Shown: in pieces, positions 53,203 through 62,470 of the stretch | Layout of the letters: every line of letters begins with the position of its first letter | Position numbering within the stretch: the stretch's first letter is position 1 | Assembly (NCBI GenBank): GCA_937894775.1 | Contig: CALAXC010000075.1 | Location: 1 to 62,532, forward strand | Length of the DNA: 62,532 nt | Direction of reading: 5' to 3' | Origin: an uncultured Clostridia bacterium | GTDB lineage: Bacteria; Bacillota; Clostridia; Oscillospirales; CAG-272 | The notes under the pieces: model-generated | The model's input: only the letters and a program-made list of their open reading frames with translations | What the model was told of the DNA's origin: nothing | Databases searched by the model: none | Program-made: the position numbers and the translations under genes

Positions 53203-54477
53203 TTAAAAACTAAGTATTCCAAGCATTTCATATCTTATTTTTTCCGATACGTTCGCTTTTCCTGATATAAGCAGTATAGTGTCGGAATTCAGATTTTCCA
53301 ATGCTTTTTTTGCGGCGAGCTTAGGTGTTTTGCAGACAGTCAGGGGGATTGAGTGGATTTCACTTTGAGAAATATCTTCTCCGTCAAAGAGCGAAAGAGC
53401 AACTATTGATTCGATATCGTATCCGCGTTTTGTCAGAGCCTCTGTGTATTCTTCACAAAGCTCGTTAAATGGCAGACAAAGACGCACTTTGGTTCCCGTT
53501 AAATGCTTTAATTCACTCATGGAATCGCTGACCGTTTCTATCGCTATAGGAGCGTATGTGCTGTCTATTATGATAGTTGGAGAAATAGAAACGATCTCAA
53601 ATTTTGACGGCAGGGAAAGAGATAGGAGCCCTGACTTGATATGTGATCTTTCTATCTTGTATCCGTTTCTTACAAGCATTTCACAGCTTTCGATGGCAAG
53701 TATTGCATTGGTTACTTGAAATCTTCCGCAAATCCTCAGAGAATACTCTGCATTTTTATAAGTAAAATGCGAGCCGCCAAGAGTTAGAGAGGTGACGATC
53801 GCTTTTTTCGGTACCGATATTGTAAGACGGCAATTTGCTTTATGGCAAGCGGTTTCGATTATTTTAAATGCTTTGTGATCCTGTGGAATGCTTATAGCCT
53901 CATTAACCCCTCTTTGAATGTAGGAATATATCTTTGAAATTTCTTCCTGATCGTCACTCGGTATAGTTCCGCATATTATAGCGGATATCGGAATGGGAAG
54001 AAATCTTGACGGATCTCCCGAGTTGTGCTCGCTTTCTATAAGCGCAAGCTTACAGTCGTGCGCAACGAACGCGAGAAGGGCTATGCAGAGGATTATTTCG
54101 TGGGCAGTTGGGGCAAAAATAGCTGTATCTTTTGAACTTGAATTTATGCTTAACACTGCTTTTGAAACCTGCTCTGTGAATTTTGCAGTTTCTTCTATTG
54201 AGATTGGCTCACCGTTTATACGTACGTTTTCACGTATTTCAGAAAGAAGAGGCATAGTGAGAGCACCCGAGCATATGCCCGCCTTGTTTAATATCGACGT
54301 TATCATACAAGCGCAAACACTTTTCCCGTTGTTACCTGCAAGACGTACGTATTTGATTTTTTTCTGCGGATTTCCTATAGCTTCGCAAAGCTTTGTTATA
54401 CGTTCTTTTGCTAAAGAATCGTCAGGTGTTACGTTTGGCGCGTTTTTTATATACTTTATAGCATTATGATAAGTCAT
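53203..54477 (-). CDS. FolC-like Mur-ligase-fold protein with degenerate active site
   Basis: 424 residues, full FolC length. The start RITKLCEAIGNPQKKIKYVRLAG closely parallels folC at 45057 (ISELCQKLGNPQKSLKFVHVAG). Active-site blocks are altered: GTNGKGST becomes GNNGKSVC, the EAGMGGRLDSTN region becomes ESEHNSGDPSRF, the AEKAGIIK lysine segment is not recognisable, and DGAHNP becomes DSTYAP. An intact frame suggests a kept, non-catalytic or changed function rather than decay. It follows a methyltransferase gene in the plsY operon and is 17 bases from the atp -35 box. Confidence 0.8.
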   Translation of the reverse strand: MTYHNAIKYIKNAPNVTPDDSLAKERITKLCEAIGNPQKKIKYVRLAGNNGKSVCACMITSILNKAGICSGALTMPLLSEIRENVRINGEPISIEETAKFTEQVSKAVLSINSSSKDTAIFAPTAHEIILCIALLAFVAHDCKLALIESEHNSGDPSRFLPIPISAIICGTIPSDDQEEISKIYSYIQRGVNEAISIPQDHKAFKIIETACHKANCRLTISVPKKAIVTSLTLGGSHFTYKNAEYSLRICGRFQVTNAILAIESCEMLVRNGYKIERSHIKSGLLSLSLPSKFEIVSISPTIIIDSTYAPIAIETVSDSMSELKHLTGTKVRLCLPFNELCEEYTEALTKRGYDIESIVALSLFDGEDISQSEIHSIPLTVCKTPKLAAKKALENLNSDTILLISGKANVSEKIRYEMLGILSF

Positions 54478-54506
54478 CGTTCAGCCCTTTTTATTAACAG
54501 TTAAAA

Positions 54507-55703
54507 TTAAAAGTGAAACTTTGTAACGTTTTCTTCTCCGCACAAAAAAGCTTTAGCCTTTATATAGCGTTCCTTCGCGAGCAAAGCTTCTTTTGAATCG
54601 GGGTTGAAATTCTTTTTCCGTATTGCGCGGAGCATAACATTTTTAGGCGTTTCGTTGGGGTCTATCAGCTCGGCGGTTGATGTTATGTAGCCTTGAGCTT
54701 CAAGACGCAGAAGCCTTAACGCATCGGTTGCGGCATCGCAAAGCTTTTGTCTTAACATAGAATGTTGATTTATAAAATCAAGCTCGGGACAGTTTATCGA
54801 GTGATTAAGCTCGTGGTGACAGCAGGGTGTTGAAAGAATAACATCTGCCTTCCATTCAGCCGCTTTGCAAAGAACGATATCGGTCGCAATATCGCACGCG
54901 TGAAGCGATATGACAAGTGACGGCGCTTTTTCGGGATGGTATTCATTTATGTCTTTGCAAATAAATTCAAGCCCGTCAAAGGAAAGCGCCTTTGCTATTT
55001 TTGAACATTCGTCAATAACGTCGGATTTCAGATCGATCCCCGTCATAGAAACTTTCATACCTCTTACATTCGCAAAATAGTGGTAAGCGGCGAAAGAAAG
55101 ATAGCTCTTTCCGCAACAAAGATCACAGATTCGTATAGTATCGTTTGGCAACTTATCCTCGCAATCCCGTATAAGCTCAAGAAATCTGTTTATTTGCTTG
55201 AATTTTGACTGTTTTTTGTCAAAAACTCTTCCTTTTTCATCTGAAACCCCTAAAAGCTGTAAGAAGGGTTCGCTTCCGTCAAGGATGCGCTTTTTTAAAA
55301 GGTTGTTTTCTACAGATTCGAAGGTGCTTTTTATATCCGTTGAGTCTAATGAGGAAGAAAGCTTTTTATCACCGAGAAGTGTTACTTTTCCCGAATGTGA
55401 GCTTCTAAGCTCACATTCGCCTAAAGAAGTTATCAGGTTTATCTGCTTGAAATTGCACAAGAACTCACAAAGAATTTCAGAAGTAAGACTGTCAAGGAAG
55501 AAATTTTTATGTTTAGCCTTGTTGTCCTTGTGCAGGGTTTCTGCTTGCAGGGCGTCTTTTTTTGAAATTATACGCGCGGTGATAACGGTTTTTTGTATTG
55601 ATGTGTCGAGAGGCTTTGAAAGGACTGCTTTTTTTAACGTATGTGTGTTAGCTGATTTGATTATCAACGAAGAAATTTTTAAAAGCTGCTCGCTGTACGT
55701 CAT
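54507..55703 (-). CDS. SAM-dependent methyltransferase (METTL25/Methyltransf_32 type)
   Basis: 398 residues. The SAM-binding block IRICDLCCGKSYLSFAAY is at about 190, the acidic strand VSMTGIDLKSDVID about 30 later, and the motif-IV region (SLVISLHACDIATDIVL) is followed by STPCCHHELN. The N-terminal 170 residues are likely a substrate domain. The layout matches proteins proposed to act on rRNA or tRNA. It overlaps plsY by one base. Confidence 0.8.
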   Translation of the reverse strand: MTYSEQLLKISSLIIKSANTHTLKKAVLSKPLDTSIQKTVITARIISKKDALQAETLHKDNKAKHKNFFLDSLTSEILCEFLCNFKQINLITSLGECELRSSHSGKVTLLGDKKLSSSLDSTDIKSTFESVENNLLKKRILDGSEPFLQLLGVSDEKGRVFDKKQSKFKQINRFLELIRDCEDKLPNDTIRICDLCCGKSYLSFAAYHYFANVRGMKVSMTGIDLKSDVIDECSKIAKALSFDGLEFICKDINEYHPEKAPSLVISLHACDIATDIVLCKAAEWKADVILSTPCCHHELNHSINCPELDFINQHSMLRQKLCDAATDALRLLRLEAQGYITSTAELIDPNETPKNVMLRAIRKKNFNPDSKEALLAKERYIKAKAFLCGEENVTKFHF

Positions 55704-56476
55704 TATTTTGCCTCGTTATTATTTTTTGAATCTTTGGTTTCTGTGGGCGCTTTTACACTCTTTTTAAAGGAAAACTTTGATTCTTTTCCTTCGCGTAAAC
55801 GTTGGATATTTGTCCAGTGTTTGCCGATTATAAGCGCCGACATAAAGATAGCGGGCAATAAGAGATAAAAGGGAATTACTCTTTGTAAAAGCAATTTTGA
55901 TACAAAATTGAGTATAAAAGGATAAAAGCACATACAAGTTATAGAAGCAAGAGAAATATATCTCCATATAGCTACCATAACAACGAAAAGGGTGAAAAGG
56001 ATAATGAATGTAGGCCAGTCTGTAATAAGAACGGTAGCGGCGGCGGTAACAACACCTTTTCCGCCCTTGAACTTATAAAAAATTGGAAAGACGTGACCGA
56101 TTATACAGAAAAGTCCTGCGGAGTATGCGCCAAGACGTCCGAACAAAAGATAGCCGATGCAGCAGGCAACGATAGCTTTAAGCGCATCTCCGAGCAGAGT
56201 AAGAGCTGCAGCTTTTTTTCCGTAGGTACGCATCATATTTGTCATACCCGCATTTTTGCTTCCGAAGTCACGGATGTCCTGCTTGTATTTGCTGCCCGAT
56301 ATTATTATTGCGAAATTTATGCTTCCGAGAAGATAAGCAACAACGATAGTAGTTAAAAAGGAAAGACATATAAGCGCAATGCTTAGTGCGCTTCCGTCGA
56401 GTATATACTTATCCATATATCCGAATTCGCTTGTGACGGTGGAAAAGAAATTACCTACCGATTCCCAAAAATTCAT
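55703..56476 (-). CDS. plsY: Acyl-phosphate glycerol-3-phosphate acyltransferase
   Basis: 257 residues, five to seven membrane helices. The three PlsY loops are visible: LLGSINFAIIISG, FGSKNAGMTNMMRTYGKKAA and the GHVFPIFYKFKGGKGV block. It starts phospholipid synthesis from acyl phosphate and glycerol-3-phosphate at the membrane. A charged C-terminal tail of about 40 residues is extra. Confidence 0.95.
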   Translation of the reverse strand: MNFWESVGNFFSTVTSEFGYMDKYILDGSALSIALICLSFLTTIVVAYLLGSINFAIIISGSKYKQDIRDFGSKNAGMTNMMRTYGKKAAALTLLGDALKAIVACCIGYLLFGRLGAYSAGLFCIIGHVFPIFYKFKGGKGVVTAAATVLITDWPTFIILFTLFVVMVAIWRYISLASITCMCFYPFILNFVSKLLLQRVIPFYLLLPAIFMSALIIGKHWTNIQRLREGKESKFSFKKSVKAPTETKDSKNNNEAK

Positions 56477-56593
56477 AATTTACCTCCTGAAATGCAGTAT
56501 TATATTAAAATTGCATATATAAATATATTTTATCATAAAATGTTTTTATTTGCAATAGTAAAAATAAACTTAAAAAGGATAATAAATACAAAG

Positions 56594-56630
56594 AAGGTAT
56601 CTCAAATGCGAAATTGAGATACCTTTTTTT
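56594..56630. terminator. Terminator after the ABC operon
   Basis: 12-bp stem aaggtatctcaa/ttgagatacctt with an eight-base loop. On the minus strand ctttgtattt follows. A T-run lies on the plus side. Confidence 0.8.
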
Positions 56631-56662
56631 GAAATGACGACCTTGGGCAAGAATAGAGAAAA

Positions 56663-57460
56663 TTATTTTGAAAGCATAACTTTATCGCTCGTCATTTTAC
56701 TTCCGCTCGATGCTTCGAACATCTGGAGAAGCTGCTCTATTGTGAGCTTTTTCTTTTCTTCGCCTTTTACGTCGACTACGATACGGCCTTCGTGCATCAT
56801 AATAAGACGGTTTCCAACGCGTATAGCATCAGCCATATTGTGAGTGATCATAATGGTCATCAATTTATCTTTAGTAACGATCTCTTCGGTGATGTCAAGT
56901 ACTTTTTTTGCGGTCTTGGGGTCAAGTGCCGCTGTATGCTCGTCAAGGAGAAGAAGCTTGGGCTTTTTTAATGTTGCCATAAGAAGTGTAAGAGCCTGAC
57001 GCTGACCGCCTGAAAGAAGTCCTACCTTTGCGGTGAGTCTTTCATCAAGTCCAAGATCGAGGATCTTTAAAAGCTCTTTATATTCTTTTCTTTCCTTTGA
57101 GGTGATTCCTGGACGGAGTCCCCTTAGAGCGCCTCTGCGCGAGGCAAGCGCAAGATTTTCTTCTATCTGCATATCTGCGGCAGTACCCGTCATAGGGTCC
57201 TGGAATACGCGCCCGAGATACTTGGCTCTTTTGTGTTCGGGAAGATGAGTGACATCCACACCGTCGATAATTATATTACCGCAATCGACGGGATATACAC
57301 CCGCAATCATATTCAGCATAGTAGATTTACCCGCACCGTTACCGCCTATTACCGTAACAAAATCACCGTCATCAAGATGAAGATTGATTCCGTTTAAGGC
57401 TTTTTTCTCATTTACCGTTCCGGGGTTAAATGTTTTTTCTACACCAATAATATCAAGCAT
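56663..57460 (-). CDS. ABC transporter ATP-binding protein
   Basis: 265 residues. Walker A is GGNGAGKST near 38, the signature is LLSGGQRQAL near 153, Walker B is LLLLDEHTAALD, and the switch His is in MITHNMAD. It powers the importer formed with the two genes upstream, and its start overlaps the permease stop. Confidence 0.93.
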   Translation of the reverse strand: MLDIIGVEKTFNPGTVNEKKALNGINLHLDDGDFVTVIGGNGAGKSTMLNMIAGVYPVDCGNIIIDGVDVTHLPEHKRAKYLGRVFQDPMTGTAADMQIEENLALASRRGALRGLRPGITSKERKEYKELLKILDLGLDERLTAKVGLLSGGQRQALTLLMATLKKPKLLLLDEHTAALDPKTAKKVLDITEEIVTKDKLMTIMITHNMADAIRVGNRLIMMHEGRIVVDVKGEEKKKLTIEQLLQMFEASSGSKMTSDKVMLSK

Positions 57461-58385
57461 TTTTTTTGCCCCCTTTCGGTTTTTTTACGTGCTTTGATGC
57501 GTACTGTCTTTTCCAATACGGAATAGCGAGGAATATTGCAACGAGAGCTGCGGAGAGAAGCTTTAAGAGATTTGCATCGAATCCAAGCGTGATGACCGTT
57601 TGAATGACGATATAGTAAATGATAGAGCCGAGCGCAACCGCCAAAAGGCGAAGTGCAAAGTTTTTGAATAGCTTTCCAAACAAGGCTTCACCGATGATAA
57701 CGGCAGCAAGTCCTATAACTATAGAGCCTTGACCCATCTTGACGTCTGCAAAGCCTTGATACTGCGCAAGAAATGCACCTGAAAATGCAACCAAACCGTT
57801 TGAAAGCATAATACCGAGAATCTTATTGAGATTTGTATTGATTCCTTGCGCACGGCTCATATTCTGATTTATACCCGTAGCTCTTATCGAGCAACCCATT
57901 TCTGTGCCGAAGAACCAATATAAGATCGCGATCAAAACGATCAATACTATCCCTACAGTTATAATAGGATTGTGGAAGGCAAACTCCTTTACCCAACGAA
58001 GAGAAACAAGAAGGTCTGTCTGGTTTACGTTGATGGACTGATTTGCTTTTCCCATGATCTTTAAATTTATAGAGTAGAGGGAAAGCTGTGTCAGAATACC
58101 TGCCAAAATAGCAGGAATTCCCATAAAAGTGTGTAAAAGACCTGTTATCGCACCTGCGATAAGTCCTGCAACAAATGCGGCAAGCATCGCCAGCCATAAA
58201 TTGCATCCGTTAAGAATAAGAATGACAGCTACCGCACCTCCGGTTGCAAAAGAACCGTCAACGGTGAGGTCGGCAACGTCAAGTATTCGATATGTTATGT
58301 ATACGCCTATTGCCATAATACCCCAAATAAGTCCTTGCGATACAGAACCGGGAATGGCACTTAGTAATTGTTCAAATATTTCCAT
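57453..58385 (-). CDS. ABC transporter permease (branched-chain/PF02653 type)
   Basis: 310 residues with eight to ten membrane helices. The EAA-like region GCSIRATGINQNMSRAQGIN is near 170. This permease class pairs with PF04392 binding proteins, as here. Confidence 0.9.
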   Translation of the reverse strand: MEIFEQLLSAIPGSVSQGLIWGIMAIGVYITYRILDVADLTVDGSFATGGAVAVILILNGCNLWLAMLAAFVAGLIAGAITGLLHTFMGIPAILAGILTQLSLYSINLKIMGKANQSINVNQTDLLVSLRWVKEFAFHNPIITVGIVLIVLIAILYWFFGTEMGCSIRATGINQNMSRAQGINTNLNKILGIMLSNGLVAFSGAFLAQYQGFADVKMGQGSIVIGLAAVIIGEALFGKLFKNFALRLLAVALGSIIYYIVIQTVITLGFDANLLKLLSAALVAIFLAIPYWKRQYASKHVKKPKGGKKNA

Positions 58386-58464
58386 TTTTATTCACCTGTT
58401 GTATGTATTGAATAGGCAGATAGCCGGAGCATATTTTCCTCCGGCTAAGTGCGTATTTACAATT

Positions 58465-59427
58465 TTATTCAATCGCTGTGTAACCTGCGAGAGGTGTGAT
58501 TCCCAAAGCATCGCAGATCTGCTTGTTGTATTTTGGAGTTTGAGTTTCTGCGTAGCCAATGGGCATTGTGGCGATGTCTGCCTCACCCTTTAAAATTTTA
58601 ACTGCCATTTTTCCGGTAGCATAACCGAGATCATAGTAGCTGATAGAGAGTGTTGCAATTCCGCAACCCTTACAAATGCCTTCTTCACCCGCGATCACAG
58701 GGATCTTTTTGGGAGCGCAAATATTATCGATAATACCTGTGTTTTCAGCTACGGTGTTATCGGTGGGAACGTAAATAACATCGTTGTTATCAGCTGCGGT
58801 AGTGCAGATCTGAGCGAGGTCATTGGAGTCGGTGAAAGGATAGGGAGTAGCAGTGATACCTTTCTTTTCGAGCTCAGCCTTTACTACGTCAACCTGATAT
58901 TGGCTGTTTGCTTCTTTAGAGCAGTAGAGCAAACCTACTTTTTTTGCGTTCGGGACCCATTCGGTGATCATATCAGCCTGCTTGTCAAGAGGTGCAAGGT
59001 CCGATGTACCCGATATGTTTCCGCCAACTGTTCCGTTAAAGTTCTTGAGCTCAAGAGCTACACCGTATTCGGTTACAGATGTACCGAGTATCGGAATTTC
59101 CGAGGTTGCCGCAGCGGCAGCCTGAAGTGCGGGAGTTGCGTTTGCCATGATCAGATCAACTTTGTTTGAAACAAACTGATTGACGATAGTCGAGCAAGTG
59201 TTTGCATCATTCTGCGCATTTTGATAATCGAAGGTAACCGCATCTTCACCGAGCTCGTCAATGATAGCTTTTTTAAAGCCTTCGGTAGCCGCATCAAGTG
59301 CGGGGTGCTCTACAAGCTGAACGATACCGATCTTATGTTTACCGTTGGAATTGCTGCACGAGGAAAGAGCTATACAGCTTCCAAGACAAAGAATAAGAGC
59401 TAATAAAATGGATACTGTCTTTTTCAT
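58465..59427 (-). CDS. ABC transporter substrate-binding lipoprotein (PF04392 type)
   Basis: 320 residues. The start at 59427 is chosen for its aaggag site and for MKKTVSIL followed by lipobox ALSSC; the frame runs 11 codons further. The mature protein matches the ABC_sub_bind family (IGIVQLVEHPALDAATEGFK near the start). Some members bind aromatic amino acids (TrpX); the ligand here is unknown. No T-box is visible in the 90-base leader. Confidence 0.9.
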   Translation of the reverse strand: MKKTVSILLALILCLGSCIALSSCSNSNGKHKIGIVQLVEHPALDAATEGFKKAIIDELGEDAVTFDYQNAQNDANTCSTIVNQFVSNKVDLIMANATPALQAAAAATSEIPILGTSVTEYGVALELKNFNGTVGGNISGTSDLAPLDKQADMITEWVPNAKKVGLLYCSKEANSQYQVDVVKAELEKKGITATPYPFTDSNDLAQICTTAADNNDVIYVPTDNTVAENTGIIDNICAPKKIPVIAGEEGICKGCGIATLSISYYDLGYATGKMAVKILKGEADIATMPIGYAETQTPKYNKQICDALGITPLAGYTAIE

Positions 59428-59516
59428 AATAAATCTCCTTGATTTGAATTGATCATTCACATAGTATTTTAGCTATGAAAATCTATGGAATATCTGTTTG
59501 ATTTTTCCTTGATGAC

Positions 59517-59545
59517 AGTATATAACAATTATGATGATTAGTCAA
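59517..59545 (-). promoter_or_regulatory. Promoter of the ABC transporter operon
   Basis: On the minus strand TTGACT (59545-59540), 17-base spacer and TATACT (59522-59517). Confidence 0.8.
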
Positions 59546-59658
59546 GCGAATGGTTTTGATGTTCAACATCTATTTTTTCGATGCTTAAAATTTTTAGGTT
59601 ATTGATAAATGTTGTGAAATAAAAATTGAGTTATTAAGGAGTAATATATGAAGAATAA

Positions 59659-59705
59659 AAAAATACCGCCTCACTGCTTGAACTTTACAGTGAAGCGGTA
59701 TTTTT
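59659..59705. terminator. Bidirectional terminator after the LytM-like gene
   Basis: Outer stem aaaaataccgc/gcggtattttt and inner tcactg/cagtga, loop of 11. T-runs occur in both directions. Confidence 0.88.
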
Positions 59706-59749
59706 ATGTAAAAATTCTTGAGAATTTCGCTTTTGTGTGTTTGGTTATG

Positions 59750-61579
59750 TTATTTTGCTTGGGGTTCGTTGTTGATAACGGTATTTCCTAAAACTGCATC
59801 GGGGTGGATAAGAGTTCCGTTTATTGTGCAGAACACAGAAACTCCCTTGTCGCAAAGACGGGAAGAGCCGCTGATTCCAACCGAATCTCCTTTTTTCAAA
59901 ATATCTCCAACCGATACGTTTACCGTTGAAAGACCGCAATACCAAGTATAAAGTCCCATTCCGTGATCGACAACAACGTAGTTGCCGAGTAACGGTGAAT
60001 TTGCGGAAGCGGTTACTTTACCAATATTTGCGGAACGGATAGATGTTCCGCCCGATATATCGGTTGAATATATATTGGCGCACAGCTTGAAGGAATCTTC
60101 ATTATATATTATTTTATCGTTGAATGAATAAATTTTTGAAAGACCGTATTCTTCGGGAGATAAGAATTTTTCTCTAAAATAAATGGGTGAGTAAGTATGC
60201 TCTGCTGAAGCAAGCAGCCTTGAGAATGTTTGCTTTTCTTCTTCGCTCACTAAGATCTTACTGTCTTCTTCACCTGGCAATACTGTTTTATCAACGTAAG
60301 GTGATTCTTTTATCTTGACGGTAAATTCTTCTTTTGAAATTCCGCAGGAAAGGGAAAATGAAAGGGAAGTGTTGCCGATATCTGCGGGAATAAGTAAAAA
60401 TGCGTAAGCATTTCCGCCGTTGGATACAAATGTCGGTGTAAATGAATATAGCTCTTTGAGTGCTTCGAGCTGTGTAAGAGCTTTTTCACTTTCTTCTGTA
60501 TCTTCCTTTTCTTCGGAAACTGAAGGCATGGTAGCTTTGTCGGATTCTGCGGTTTCTTCGGTTTCTTCGGTTTCTTCGGTTTCTTTGGCTGGCTTTATTA
60601 CATTATATATAATAGAGTCTACGCGTTCCACGTCGCTTACCGAAAGAATGATAAATTCTCCACCGTAAACCGTATTTGAACTTATAGAAAATTCAGAAGG
60701 CTCTGAGCATATTATTTTGAAACTGTAGGTCTGCTTTCCAAATGCATTCAGATCATCTGATTTGTCCCAATATGCTTCAAGATCTATAAGAAGCTCATCA
60801 CCTTCTTTTGCCGTCAGAGAATAGAGTTCTTCCGCGGAACCGGTGAATATAATTTCGTGATGTGAATTTTTGACCTTGAATACTGTCTTGTCCGGGATCC
60901 TTGAAAATTTGAAATCGAGAGCGCCTGAAATTCTATAGGTTAAAATATTTTCGGTAGTTTCATAATTTTCGGATCTTGCGATCTTTTCGTTTTCAAGATG
61001 GTAACTCCATTCGACTGTTGAAGGGGTTATAAGATCTTTGCCTGAGGTGGATAGAGCAGGTGGGACAGACTGAAGATATACTTTTTCTGAAAATTTTGAG
61101 TTCATAAAGTTTGAATAGGCGATGGCATCAGGTGAATAAAACTGACCGCTTTCATCCTCAAGATAGCTTTTGCTGTAATCTTCGTCAAAATAACACTTGT
61201 AAAGCTTGTTTTCCGAACCGTCGGAAACTACGAAAACAAAATTCTGGTTTCTGTTAAAGCCTGTGGGCTTGTCTGCTTTTACTTTAGAGGTCGCAAGATC
61301 GTAGAAGATCTTTACTAAGGGAGAGCCCGAGATGATGTCTTTCCTTATTTCAGAGCTTCCAAGTGTGTTTCCTTTTGCGTCATAAAGAGATATCGCAATA
61401 TTTGGAAGTTCCTCTTGCTCTGCACGTTGCATTATGTTGGCATAGGATATCCCCAATATAATCGGTATAAGAACGGTGAGTAAACAAATAAGAACAAGCC
61501 AAGGATAGCGCTTTAATATTTTTTTCGATTTTATTTTTTGAAATGATGATATCAAAAAAGCTTTTATATCCTTAAACAT
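59750..61579 (-). CDS. Membrane-anchored LytM/M23-like protein lacking catalytic residues
   Basis: 609 residues. The start is ATG 61579 with aaggagg six bases upstream. One N-terminal membrane helix is followed by a large extracytoplasmic region with a low-complexity TEE repeat from a 9-base unit (about 60551-60587). The last 130 residues fit the M23/LytM core (NYVVVDHGMGLYTWY...GDILKKGDSVG). The metal ligands are changed: the first His of HxxxD is absent in STDISGGTS, Y-x-HL is WYCGL, and HxH is VFC. It should be a non-enzymatic cell-wall activator or binding protein. Confidence 0.75.
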   Translation of the reverse strand: MFKDIKAFLISSFQKIKSKKILKRYPWLVLICLLTVLIPIILGISYANIMQRAEQEELPNIAISLYDAKGNTLGSSEIRKDIISGSPLVKIFYDLATSKVKADKPTGFNRNQNFVFVVSDGSENKLYKCYFDEDYSKSYLEDESGQFYSPDAIAYSNFMNSKFSEKVYLQSVPPALSTSGKDLITPSTVEWSYHLENEKIARSENYETTENILTYRISGALDFKFSRIPDKTVFKVKNSHHEIIFTGSAEELYSLTAKEGDELLIDLEAYWDKSDDLNAFGKQTYSFKIICSEPSEFSISSNTVYGGEFIILSVSDVERVDSIIYNVIKPAKETEETEETEETAESDKATMPSVSEEKEDTEESEKALTQLEALKELYSFTPTFVSNGGNAYAFLLIPADIGNTSLSFSLSCGISKEEFTVKIKESPYVDKTVLPGEEDSKILVSEEEKQTFSRLLASAEHTYSPIYFREKFLSPEEYGLSKIYSFNDKIIYNEDSFKLCANIYSTDISGGTSIRSANIGKVTASANSPLLGNYVVVDHGMGLYTWYCGLSTVNVSVGDILKKGDSVGISGSSRLCDKGVSVFCTINGTLIHPDAVLGNTVINNEPQAK

Positions 61580-61660
61580 AGCATCCTCCTTATTTGTAGT
61601 TAACATTATATATATTATACAACATCAGAGGCTTAAGGTCAAGACTTTTTTTACTTTGTA

Positions 61661-62323
61661 TTATTTTGCGTTATATTTTAATCCATAGCTTTGCGCGTAT
61701 TTCATTCCGAATGAATCTTTTATACATTCTATAGTAAGCGATTTGGAACAACCGTCAAAAGCACCGTATCCTATAGATGTTACACTTGCGGGAATGGATA
61801 CGGAGGAAAGAAAAGGACAGTTCGCAAAAGCAAACCAATCAAGCGTTTCGATTCCTTCCGAGAGAACCACGCGCTTTAATTTTTTTGAAGATATCACATT
61901 ACTTCCTATGGCAGTAACCGCGTGACCGTCTATTACCGAGGGGATGAGTATGCTTTCTTCGTCGGCATCGATATGGGTTATCGTTGCTTTGTAACCGTTA
62001 AGGGTATATTTAAAAATAGATGGCGGCTCGGTCATTTGTTCGCTTTCGTTCTTTTTATTGTCTGCTTTTTTTAAAACTTCGATTTCAGCTTTGAGCGCGG
62101 ATATCTCTTTTTTTCTTTCGGATTCTGAAATTTGTTGACTTTGTAAAAGAGTTATTATCTGAGCTTCGAGTTCTTTTATTTTTGCATCATTATTTTTTTG
62201 ATCATCCGTTTCGCTTTCAAGAGTTCCTGTACTTTCTTTGCCTGAAGATATGTAACTGCAAGATGAGAAAAGGGAAGAAAGGCAAATAAAAAGCGAAATA
62301 ATAACGATAATTCTTTTTTTCAT
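61661..62323 (-). CDS. BspA-type leucine-rich-repeat lipoprotein
   Basis: 220 residues. The signal peptide has lipobox LFSSC near 22. A coiled coil at about 45-95 (KELEAQIITLLQ..ALKAEIEVLKK) is followed by LRR_5-type repeats (LKRVVLSEGIETLDWFAFANCPFLSSV, split across strands). Such proteins act in adhesion and surface display. It lies 81 bases upstream of the LytM-like gene and may be cotranscribed with it. Confidence 0.85.
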   Translation of the reverse strand: MKKRIIVIISLFICLSSLFSSCSYISSGKESTGTLESETDDQKNNDAKIKELEAQIITLLQSQQISESERKKEISALKAEIEVLKKADNKKNESEQMTEPPSIFKYTLNGYKATITHIDADEESILIPSVIDGHAVTAIGSNVISSKKLKRVVLSEGIETLDWFAFANCPFLSSVSIPASVTSIGYGAFDGCSKSLTIECIKDSFGMKYAQSYGLKYNAK

Positions 62324-62422
62324 AAGAGTACCTCCTTGTGTTAAAATAGGATAGCATATAAGAGTATAAAAAATGGTAAAAATACGTCGAAAAGAAAAAA
62401 TAAATTTTTTTTAAAAAAGGTA

Positions 62423-62451
62423 TTGACAAGTCAAAATAAATGTTGTATAAT
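62423..62451 (+). promoter_or_regulatory. Perfect consensus promoter of tRNA-Met
   Basis: TTGACA (62423-62428), 17-base spacer, TATAAT (62446-62451), 19 bases before the tRNA 5' end. Confidence 0.95.
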
Positions 62452-62470
62452 TATGAAGCGTCAAAAATTG

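Noticed and set aside
59648..59791. A 47-codon frame with aaggag upstream on the plus strand
   Set aside because: It runs through the bidirectional terminator and into the end of the converging LytM-like gene, with no promoter or recognisable product.
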